A stretch of 64,000 nt of DNA, taken from positions 26,733,137 to 26,797,136 of the forward strand of contig NC_068366.1 in the NCBI RefSeq assembly GCF_020536995.1, in the 5' to 3' direction. Both the position numbers and the translations under genes were made by a program. Under the pieces are notes generated by a model. The model did not search any database. It was not told where the DNA came from and was given only the letters and a program-made list of their open reading frames with translations. The number at the start of each line of letters is the position of its first letter. Positions within the stretch are counted from its first letter, which is position 1. This document shows, one piece after another, positions 55,756 to 64,000 of the stretch. Source of the DNA: Dreissena polymorpha. Its lineage: Eukaryota; Mollusca; Bivalvia; Myida; Dreissenidae.

Positions 55756-57252
55756 TTAAAGGGATCTTTTCACGCTTTGGTAAATTGACAAAATTGAAAA
55801 AAGTTGTTTCAGATTCGTAAGTTTTCGTTTTAGTTATGATATTTGTGAGGAAACAGTAATACTGAACATTATCCATGCTCTAATATAGCCATTATATGCA
55901 TCTTTTGACGATTTTAAAACCTAAAAATTATAAAGCGTTGCAACGCGAAACGATTGACTAATTTGGAGAGTTATGTTTTTGTCGTTAAATTTTGTGAAAC
56001 TACGAAGATTGCTTATATAATGTATAAAATACGTCTAGAATGTGTACTCGGCGGAATAGCTCAGTAGGCTAAAGCCACAGGCAGCAGTATCATAAAAAAA
56101 AAAAATTCCCCCCCCCCCCGGACCATACCCCCCCCCCACCCCCCGAGCTTACCCCAGGGGTTCCAGATTGTTAAATGTACACCTATTGTGTATGGTTTAA
56201 CTTTCCAACAACGAATATTGACAAAAAATAACAGTTTAAAAAAAATACCCCTCTTATAGGTATTATATATACACAAGGTATGAAACGCACTATATGCCTA
56301 TTGCTGAAAGATTGTGGAACACTGGACGCGACCTTTTTCATCGAAAACACACATGTTCCCATGCAGTTGCCGACAAAGTCCAAGTGGATACGTTAAAAGA
56401 CAGTAAAAGAAACGAGATTACACTACTAACCGATCTCCTGCTCGGCTTATAACTTTAATATTCAATTAAATTCGACTTTCTCGCTACATGTCTGTGTTTT
56501 GCTGTCATATTTTGTCAATCGAATACTCGGTTCTAAAACGCCATATCATTGGCCAACACAATGAGAACAACCAACCAGATGACGTGTTATAAAATTAAAA
56601 TGGTGTACATGTGTAGATGAAACATCGAGTGACATATAGCGAGAAAGTCAAATTTAATTGAATATTAAAGTTATTAGCCGAGCAGGAGATCGGTTAGTAG
56701 TGTAATCTCGTTTTATTTACTGTCTTTTAACGAATCCAGTTGGATTTTGTCGGCAACTGCATGGGAACATGTGTGTTTTCGATGAAAAAGGTCACGTCCA
56801 GTGTTCCACAATCTTTCAGCAATAGGCATATAGTGCGTTTCATACCTTGTGTATATATAATACCTATAAGAGGTTTTTTTTTAAACTGTTATTTTTTGTC
56901 AATATTCGTTGTTGGAAAGTTAAACCATACACAATAGGTGTACATTTAACAATCTGGAACCCCTGGGGTAAGCTCGGGGGGGGGGGGTATGGTCCGGGGG
57001 GGGGGGGGACAATTTTTTTATTTTTTTTATGATACAGCTGCCTGTGGCTAAAGCGTTTTTACTTCAGGACTCTGGCAGGACTCCAGGGGTCACTGGTTCG
57101 AAACCAGCTCCGGGCAAAGTTCTTTTCCTTTTTTTAATTTTTTTCTTGATTTTTTACTGGAGCTTTTATGATCCAATGTTTAAATTTATCAATATAAAGC
57201 ATTTAATGAATAAGTTAAAAAAATGCCAAAATCTGTGAAAAGGCCCCTTTAA
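55756..57252. mobile_element. TTAA-type element with tRNA-like core, copy C (interrupted)
   Basis: In opposite orientation to copy B, TTAA|AGGGATCTTTTCAC starts at 55756 and GTGAAAAGGCCCCT|TTAA ends at 57252. The flanks match copy B closely. Its tRNA-like core is split between box A (about 56057-56070) and box B (about 57091-57105) by the insertion at 56076-57046. Confidence 0.85.
56076..57046. mobile_element. hAT-like foldback element, 971 bp
   Basis: GCTAAAGC at 56068-56075 and 57047-57054 is a perfect 8-bp target duplication. The ends are CACAGGCAGC(A/T)GTATCAT in inverted orientation. The inversion continues for about 400 bp on each side: 'gcaactgcatgggaacatgt' at about 56753 is the mirror of about 56350. 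A spacer of about 170 bp remains. C-rich and G-rich runs sit symmetrically near the ends. No transposase is present. The 8-bp duplication and CA.. start suit hAT. Confidence 0.88.
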
Positions 57253-58679
57253 CATATCTACATTGGTATTAACCAATTTACGGAAATAATATCGAGACAT
57301 TTTTTCCACATGTATTCGACACGATTAGCGCTTTTAACTGGAATTTCGCTTATGTTTTACACGCTTTCTGACGCCGAGCGGGTTCCGAAATCCCTCGTGT
57401 TATAAAGTAGAAAGTGAATTATAAATGATATTTAACATTGTTTATGGGGTATTTAACAAATATTATAATTGAAAGTGCAGAAGAACAAGCCGGTAGCATT
57501 GATACGTCTGTATTGAAATAGTAACATAGTATCTGACATGATAAGCGATTTATAACGATGATTTCGTTAAGTTACGCAAATACCAATATTCTCTTTTAGT
57601 TTAGATATACACGTGATATAATTCATGCTTATTTTTTTCAGTTTCTGAAAAAAATTAATTTTCTATAAGGGGGATATGGGTAATTTTGGTAATTCTTCTC
57701 ATTGAAGCTTCCACTCGCACTTCTCAGGACTACATTTCCGCGTTGAAAATTGTATATACTAGATTCCTTATCTATCGCTATCTGGATACCGAGTCTTCTA
57801 GTAACATAAACCTTATTTACTATTTTTTCGAACAAAATAAACGAAACACGTTGAATACATGAGAACTCGGCATACGGCCTGTCTAGAAAATGGTGTACAA
57901 GTCGTTAGCAACCGGCGCGCACGATTTATCGATCGCTGAATAATAGATAAGAATCTGATTGACAGTTGTCGAGATGTCTATTCTCTAAAACCTGTCCACA
58001 GATAGACCATTTAAGGTTCATTAATTTGCAAATACACATATGAACACAAACGCATTGGTATACATTTGGATTTAAACATGTGAATGTAATGCACCTAAAA
58101 TATAATGCTCATAAGCAGTGTTAATTTATATTAATTCATTGCAAATGAAAGAGAAAACGAATGAAGAGACGCTTGCTAAATGTATATACTGTTATTTGAA
58201 ACACGATTTGGAATTCACGTAAAACGAATTATTTTGCTGAGAACACAAAATCATTGTACGATCTTCAATTGGAGGTTTGAAATAATATAAATTGGCGCTA
58301 TCTGTGTGTGATTTTTAACAACCAGTATTACCCTTCATTAACATAAACAAATCATTGCTAATAATTTAAGTAGCAAGGTAAAAACTAATTTCATATATTA
58401 TATATGTATTTATATATATATTTATTTTTATTTATCACATGCTATACTCTGTTTCCCATGTAATACAACCATTACATATTTTTTTATATTACACATGTGT
58501 TATACAACATTTTTAGCGTTTTCATTGGCTTAGTTTTTGTTTATTGACCAATCGCATTTTGTTATTTTGCTGAAATGACGTTGCAACGTCAAATGACGTC
58601 ACGAAATGTAAACAACATTCAGTATTTAGCATTATGTTTGCGTAAATATTTATTTAATTTGCTCATTTAAAATCATGTG
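57253..58679. other. AT-rich DNA right of the nested element, nothing recognised
   Basis: No exon for the plus-strand gene was found here although its last donor demands one. TGACGTCA-like words occur at about 58590 ('caaatgacgtcacgaaatg'). Confidence 0.4.
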
Positions 58680-60475
58680 ATAAACAAGAGCACCGCCTTG
58701 CGGGTGCAGACCGCTCATCTATTTTCTTTTTAAAGGTGAAGGGACTCTCATTTTCAATCACAAAGGAGGGAGGGGTGGAGTGAAGAGGGGTGCATTGTGT
58801 GGGGTGTGGACATTTATTACATTATGTTGGGATTCTTGGGTGCGATGGTTGCACGGTATTTCAAACATAAAATAATAAAAATAAACATTTGTGTTTTTTA
58901 ACCGTTTCAAAAAAAAATTGGGGGGGGGGGGTGAGGTGGGGGTGTATAGTGTGAGGCTGTGGTGGTAATTTGTGAGATGATCTTAAAAAAAAAAATAATA
59001 GGGGGGGTGATTCGGGTGGGGGGAGGGGGGGATTCTTGGGTGCGATTGTTGGACGGTATTTCAAACATAAAATAATCAAAATAAATAGTTTTGTTTTTTA
59101 ACCGTTTAAAAAAAAATTTGGGGAGGGGGTGGGGTGGGGGGGGGGGTATAGTGTGAGGGTGTGGTGGTCATTTGTGAGATGATCTTTAAAAAAATAGGGG
59201 GAGGGATTCGGGGGGTAGGGGGGGGGAGGGGGGGGGGGGCACGGGCGATGGTTTAGGTGAAGTCTATTGTGGTATGTCAGGTAAGAGTAGTTTTGTCAAA
59301 GTATCAATCAAATCTAATCATAAATAAAGAAGTTATGGCAATTTTAGCAAAATTTAATAATTTGACCTTGAGAGTCAAGGTCATTCAAAGGTCAAGGTAA
59401 AATTCAACTTGCCAGGCACAGTAACCTCATGATAGCATGAAAGTATTTGAAGTTTGAAAGCAATAGCCTTGATACTTAAGAAGTAAAGTGGATCGAAACA
59501 CAAAATTTAACCATATTTTCAAAGTTACTAAGTCAAAAAAGGGCCATAATTCCGTAAAAATGACATCCAGAGTTATGCAACTTGTCCTTTTACTGTACCC
59601 TTATGATAGTTTGCGAGTGTTCCAAGTATGAAAGCAATATCTATGATACTTTAGGGGTAAAGTGGACCAAAACACAAAACTTAACCAAACTTTCAATTTT
59701 CTAAGTATAAAGGGCCCATAATTCCGTCCAAATGCCAGACAGAGTTACATAACTTTGCCTGCACAGTCCCCTTACGATAGTTAATAAGTGTTGCAAGTAT
59801 GAAAGCAATAGCTTTGATACTGTAGGAATAAAGTGGACCTAAACACAAAACATAACCAAATTTTCTAAGTATAAAAAGGGCACATAATTATGTCAAAATG
59901 CCAGTCAAAGTTACATTACTTTGCTTGCACAGTCCCCTTATGATAGTTAGTAAGTGTTGCAAGTATGAAAGCAATAGCTTTGATACTTAAGGAATAAAAT
60001 GGACCTAAACACAAAACTTAACCAAAATTTTCAATTTTCTAAGTATAAAAAGGGCACATAATTCTGTCAAAATGCACGCCAGAGTTATCTTACTTTGCCT
60101 GCCCAGTCCCCTCATGATAGTAAGTGTACCAAGTTTGAATGCAATAGCATTGATACTTTCTGAAAAAAGTGGACCTAAACGCAAAACCTTACCAAAATTT
60201 TCAATTTTCTAAGTATAAAAAGGGCACATAATTCAGTCAAAATGCACGCCAGAGTTATCTATCTTTGCCTGCCCAGTCCCCTCATGATAGTAAGTAAGTG
60301 TACCAAGTTTGAATGCAATAGCATTGATACTTTCTGAGAAAAGTGGACCTAAACGCAAAACTTAACCGGACGCCGACGCCGACGCAGACGCCGACGCCGA
60401 CGCAGACGCCGACGCAGACGCCGACGCCAAGGTGATGACAATAGCTCATAATTTTTTTTCAAAAAATAGATGAGC
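58680..60475. repeat. Dispersed composite repeat, copy 2
   Basis: Head 'aacaagagcaccgccttgcg', a G-rich block (58910-59240), about six tandem units with 'gaaagcaatagctttgatac' and 'acctaaacacaaaacttaac', then a GACGCC tail. It closes with 'aaaatagatgagctaa', which mirrors 'gctcatctatttt' near the head. The order is the same as at 10190-11870. Confidence 0.75.
60369..60428. repeat. (GACGC(C/A))n short tandem repeat
   Basis: Ten hexamer units, GC-rich and CpG-dense against an AT-rich background. The other copy of the family has only two or three units at the same place (11833-11850). Confidence 0.9.
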
Positions 60476-60479
60476 TAAA

Positions 60480-60627
60480 AAGATCTGACACTCGATGTCA
60501 TATCATAGCATATTTTATTAAACTCGTCCAGGAAATTCGTTAGTAAGCTCGCCAAAGGCTCGCTTACTAACAAAATTCCTGAACTCGTTTAATAAAATAT
60601 GGTATGATATGTCAACTCGTGCCAGAT

Positions 60628-60630
<3 letters not shown>
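60480..60630. repeat. 151-bp near-palindrome
   Basis: The left arm contains 'attttattaaactcgtccag' and the right arm its mirror 'ctgaactcgtttaataaaat'. The arms are about 68 bp around 'tcgccaaaggctc'. It directly follows the composite repeat and precedes a TA run. Confidence 0.8.
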
Positions 60631-60649
<19 letters not shown>

Positions 60650-60661
<12 letters not shown>

Positions 60662-61611
60662 TTGGAGAAATATGCTGTTCAAACAGTGCTAATTACATAT
60701 TTAATACATATGCCCTAGCGCTTTCGACTTTTCGTCTTCATCAGGGGCTTGTCAACACAGATATGGTTGTATATGCAATATTGGACATGACAGCGGAAAG
60801 TTCTAAAATTCAAAATTGATTGATCGTAACTCACCGATAAAAACGTGCACTCGCCTAGAGCCGTGTCCGTATTGTTACAGGCTAATTGAATGTTCGTAGT
60901 GGTTTACAATAGACTTGCTCCAGACTCATTTTAGCAATGAATCACGCAGAAAACATTTGACATCTGCCAAAACACAACCCTCTAAAGTATGATGTATGTG
61001 TTTTGAAGACTCCATTATGTGTCATTTTTGTTTATTCCATATGGAGCAAGGGTGTTCAGTCGCCTTATCCAATATGTCTCCCGCGACTTGCGTTGCTCGT
61101 CGGACCACTGTGTATTTGCTTCTATACAATTCAGAATGATATTGTCAAACGAGTGGCCCGATTCGCTGAAATGTGCGGCAACGGGAGACCTATTGAATTT
61201 GCGAGTTTTTCCAGTCGGACCTATGCAGATTCATGCGTATGTTCAATGCCATTTTTGTTTCGCCAACATGTTGCTTGTTACATATACTGCACGTCATCAG
61301 GTATACGGCATTTGCAGTGTTGCAGTTGTGTTTACCTTTAATGGATGAAATGGCACCAGATGTGGTTTTGAATATATTTGATGGGCGCATCATTTTGCAT
61401 GTTTGGCACCGACTGGTGCCGCATGGTTTTGATTCTCCAAGAACAGCTTCTTCGGATTTTGGTGTTATTTTGGCACGTACAAGAATGTCCCTGATACTTT
61501 GGGGTCTTCTGTATGCCAAAATGGGCTGTTCAGGAAATATACGTTTAAGCTTGTTTGATTTTTCGATTGTGGTCCAGTGGCGGTCAATGATGTTTTTTAT
61601 TTTTGGTAGCC
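60650..61611 (-). mobile_element. Penelope-like retroelement fragment, broken
   Basis: Protein pieces on the minus strand match the C-terminal part of Penelope-like elements: AYRRPQSIRDILVRAKI, a Cys cluster CGTSRCQTCK, then a GIY-YIG-type region (YLMTCSICNKQHVGET, WIRRLNTLAPYGIN). The stretch at 60710-60750, with the words 'gcgctttcgacttttcgtct' and 'tcatca', is typical of their non-coding ends. The RT part is absent and the reading frame is broken. It is cut at 61611 by the next element. Confidence 0.8.
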
Positions 61612-61817
61612 CTGGGGCGGTATTCTGAACATTTCTTAGATATTTTATATAGAAATTTCTAATTCTTAATTTTTTTCACTTAGAAAGTTTTTTTTCTAAG
61701 ATTTTCCTCTAAGAATTTTTCTAAGACCATTCTTAGAGAAAAATCGTTCTTAGAAAATAAAACTATTTTCGTTCGAAAAAGATTTCTATTTTTGACAGAT
61801 TGAGCGCTTTTGCATTT

Positions 61818-62080
61818 GTGCGCATGCGCGATTATTACTGCGAAGCAAAACAATATGGCAACTTTGAAGGACAATGTGTGTCATTTCAAAACGCGAGTGT
61901 AATGTGTTTTAAGGCTTCAAACACATTATTTTAATTGAATATTGGATGTTATTCCATCTGCTATTCGTTAAAGCCGATAATACTGAAATCGCTCAAACGT
62001 TCAGAGTAGAGAATGGTTAATAATTCGCGACTTTCCAGTTTAGCGCCCCTAGCGGTCAGCAGGTGATTTCAAAACAAAGA
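61818..62080 (+). promoter_or_regulatory. Candidate promoter of the THAP transposase: NRF1-like and YY1-like sites
   Basis: 'TGCGCATGCGCG' (about 61819-61830) fits the NRF1 consensus, and 'AAAGATGGCTGCC' (about 62076) resembles the YY1 box that often overlaps a start site. Both lie upstream of the transposase exon, which begins at a splice acceptor. A first exon near 62080 is therefore plausible. Function is inferred only. Confidence 0.35.
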
Positions 62081-62868
62081 TGGCTGCCTATGGGGTCATG
62101 ACCCATATGATATGAAAGCATTGAAAATCGATAAATATACATTAAATTCATAACGTAAACATAATCAAAGGAGAAACAAACACAACAAAGGTAAATATAT
62201 TTGTTTCTGCAGTTTTTTCTTAATGCCAGCTGATAATATCAAGTCCTTACATCAAAATTGACGTGCGCTGTGTTGAAAAGACTTGGTGGGGTAATGTAAA
62301 CACATTGATATCTACGTACATTGAAATGAGGTAGATTTAGGCTGAAAATAGCGTCCAAATAAAATGTTATATGTAAAAATATTAATATTAAATAAATGTA
62401 AATCCTCATTGATAGATGACAATCATTTTTAAATGAAATTCCAGTATCGACTATCATATGTGAACAGTATGTCATGAATGCATTCTTTGACTTTATTAAA
62501 ATCAGGGAAACACTAAAACATGTAAAGTCTGTGTGTTCGTCTGAATATAAAACGCTTCGTGTTGAGTATTGAATACTGCTTAAGCCGGTGCTAGTGGTAA
62601 GAGATGTTTAACCTTCTATTGCCTCCCTCTCATGAATGGATATGATAAAACTGAGTCGCAAATTTTTTACTTTCATTTTTGGTTTGGTTGCTCTCAAAGG
62701 ATAAGCATTTCCAGATTTATTTTTTTTATTTTTTTTTTTCATTTATGATAGGCCCCAAAAAATAAATTGATTGTTTCCGCTTTCCAGACCAACCGAATTT
62801 TTTTCTCCGGGCCCTTAAGTTTAACATTGAAAATGGCAATAACAGTGTCTGTTATGTTTATTTTTCAG

Positions 62869-64000
62869 ATGCCTCATCATTGCTGTGTGCCGTTGTGTAC
62901 TAGTGACTCTAGAGTGAAATCCTCGCAGGATCTTTCTTTCCATTCATTTCCCAAGGATGAAAGTTTGAAACAGAAATGGGTAAAGAACATTCGAAGAGAC
63001 ATTGGAAAGAACTTTAATTTGAACAAGCATACAAGGATATGTTCAGCTCATTTTGAGGGAACTTGTTATGAAGTGGCTGTGCCAGGACAAGTGCGTAGAA
63101 GGTTGAAAAAAGACGCTCTGCCCACAATATTTTCATGGGTCACGCCAAAAATTCCACGTAGAAAGCTATTCAGGGACAAAACACCTAAGACGCTGAAAGT
63201 GACAGAAAGTGGTCAAAGGTGTGTCTCTGGCAGTTCATTCATGATAGATCATTCATACTCTGGACCAAGTGACAATATGGACTATGTCATTGATGACTGT
63301 GACATACAGGATGTTTCTCCTTCGCCAGATACCTTGAACACTAGTAAGCAATCTTCATCTACAGATGACAGCCTTCAAGACATTGAAGCAGACCCTTCAC
63401 CACACAAAGAGGACCTCTTCAAGCAGCACAAAGCCCTGCTGCATGCAAGATCTAAAGAAAAGTTTACGATTGTGCGGTTCTGTTCTTCTGATAGTGACAT
63501 CAGATATTACACAGGCTTCCCTTCATACACAGCTATGTGTGCTTTCTTTCACTTCCTTCAGCCTGAATGTAACTTTTTGTACTATGTTGGTTCGGAAAAT
63601 ACTTCTCAAGGTAAAGCGTATGAGTTTGTGTCGAAGAGGGGGCCATCCAGATCTCTGTCTCCCCTAGAGGAACTTTTTCTCACATTGGTCCGCCTTCGAA
63701 AAGGTCTTCCAGAGAAAGTAATTGCAGACTTGTATAACTTATCTGAAGGACACATTTCGAAGATTGTGAATACCTGGATTCTTTTCCTGTTTGACAGGTT
63801 AAGGTGCCTACCGATTTGGCCGTCCCACGAACAGGTGCGAAAAACAATGCCCATTTCATTCCGGACTGATTACCCTGACACACGAGTCATTATTGACTGT
63901 ACAGAGATATTCATTGAACAGCCGTCGGCATCAGTGTGCCAAAGGGAAACATTTAGCTCCTATAAACACCATAACACTGCCAAAGGACTCGTGGGTATAG
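62869..64000 (+). CDS. THAP domain plus DDE transposase (ISL2EU/HARBI1-like), partial
   Basis: 377 codons are open to the window edge. Residues 1-88 form a THAP zinc finger: C5, C10, C58, H61, FHSFP at 24-28, W37, and the closing LPTIF box at 84-88. An acidic, Ser-rich linker follows. At 264-308 there is a helix-turn-helix of the type preceding DDE_4 domains (PLEELFLTLVRLRKGLPEKV, LSEGHISKI). The DDE domain begins with VIIDCTEIFIE (first catalytic Asp at 343) and YKHHNTAKGLVGI; the second Asp and the Glu lie beyond the edge. The ATG directly follows tttatttttcag, so it could be the first codon of an exon after a 5' intron. The frame has no stops, so this may be a recent or still intact copy, or a domesticated gene. 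Confidence 0.85.
   Translation, partial: MPHHCCVPLCTSDSRVKSSQDLSFHSFPKDESLKQKWVKNIRRDIGKNFNLNKHTRICSAHFEGTCYEVAVPGQVRRRLKKDALPTIFSWVTPKIPRRKLFRDKTPKTLKVTESGQRCVSGSSFMIDHSYSGPSDNMDYVIDDCDIQDVSPSPDTLNTSKQSSSTDDSLQDIEADPSPHKEDLFKQHKALLHARSKEKFTIVRFCSSDSDIRYYTGFPSYTAMCAFFHFLQPECNFLYYVGSENTSQGKAYEFVSKRGPSRSLSPLEELFLTLVRLRKGLPEKVIADLYNLSEGHISKIVNTWILFLFDRLRCLPIWPSHEQVRKTMPISFRTDYPDTRVIIDCTEIFIEQPSASVCQRETFSSYKHHNTAKGLVGI

Larger units (their letters stand above)
61613..64000 (+). mobile_element. ISL2EU/Harbinger-group DNA transposon, left part
   Basis: At 61612 the Penelope-like sequence stops and 'ggggcggtattctgaacatt' begins, followed by many TCTTAGA/TCTAAGA words in both orientations (61640-61760), likely subterminal repeats. 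Downstream lies a THAP plus DDE transposase frame. THAP-bearing DDE_4-type transposases are known from ISL2EU elements. The right end is outside the window. The left edge is inferred from the break in the older element. Confidence 0.6.

Noticed and set aside
56183-56937. Pair of 65-66 residue frames starting MDFVGNCMGTC as duplicated genes
   Set aside because: They are the two arms of the foldback element read in opposite directions.

Overview
The window is animal nuclear DNA. It is AT-rich, has split genes with GT-AG introns, and is packed with transposons and satellites. Several dispersed repeats (a roughly 178-bp 'gtgacccc...ggggcata' unit, a roughly 170-190-bp 'gaaagcaatagctttgatac' unit, and TTAA-flanked elements with a tRNA-like core) resemble families I know from bivalve molluscs. 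A marine or freshwater bivalve, possibly dreissenid-like, is the best guess; this is inference. One run of 100 Ns (22296-22395) marks an assembly gap.

Host genes. (1) On the minus strand, six exons between 14095 and 2985 join in frame and encode the N-terminal part of a UBXN11-like (UBX domain protein 11, socius) protein. It runs from the start codon to the coiled coil and continues past the left edge. (2) On the plus strand, four exons between 44787 and 55017 join in frame as signal peptide, WSC domain (split over two exons) and EGF-like module. The gene probably continues rightward. (3) A weak three-exon candidate lies on the minus strand (22444 to 17780), and its last two exons are duplicated. 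(4) A weak coding-like stretch lies on the minus strand at 32541-33010.

Mobile DNA. 366-1452 is a pogo/Tigger-like MITE. 3433-4054 is a TA-flanked MITE. 13265-13669, 26140-26366, 26370-29098 and 45850-46480 are LINE remnants; the third carries endonuclease, RT, a PHD-like finger and a decayed 2A motif. 34574-35057, 48184-48690 and 55756-57252 are three copies of a TTAA-bounded element with a Pol III box A/box B core. The third is split by a 971-bp hAT-like foldback element (56076-57046) with a perfect 8-bp target duplication. 35058-42580 is bounded by TTAA and a matching inverted repeat, and holds broken exons for a Mutator-like/Kolobok-type transposase N-terminus and a DEDDh exonuclease. 40744-42120 is a 1.38-kb element whose ends are inverted 10-bp tandem repeats. 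60650-61611 is a Penelope-like fragment. It is abutted by the start of an ISL2EU/Harbinger-type element whose THAP plus DDE transposase (62869 to the right edge) is open to the end of the window.

Other structure. A 45-bp satellite (1729-2565) reads as an open frame only because its period is divisible by three. A 69-bp minisatellite (5552-6610) is built from a UBXN11 splice acceptor and the start of its exon. A 2.58-kb near-identical tandem copy (17570-22295) ends at the N gap and is probably an assembly artefact. An old satellite flanks the large LINE on both sides (25090-26060 and 30380-32040). The rest is intron or intergenic AT-rich DNA where I see no gene.
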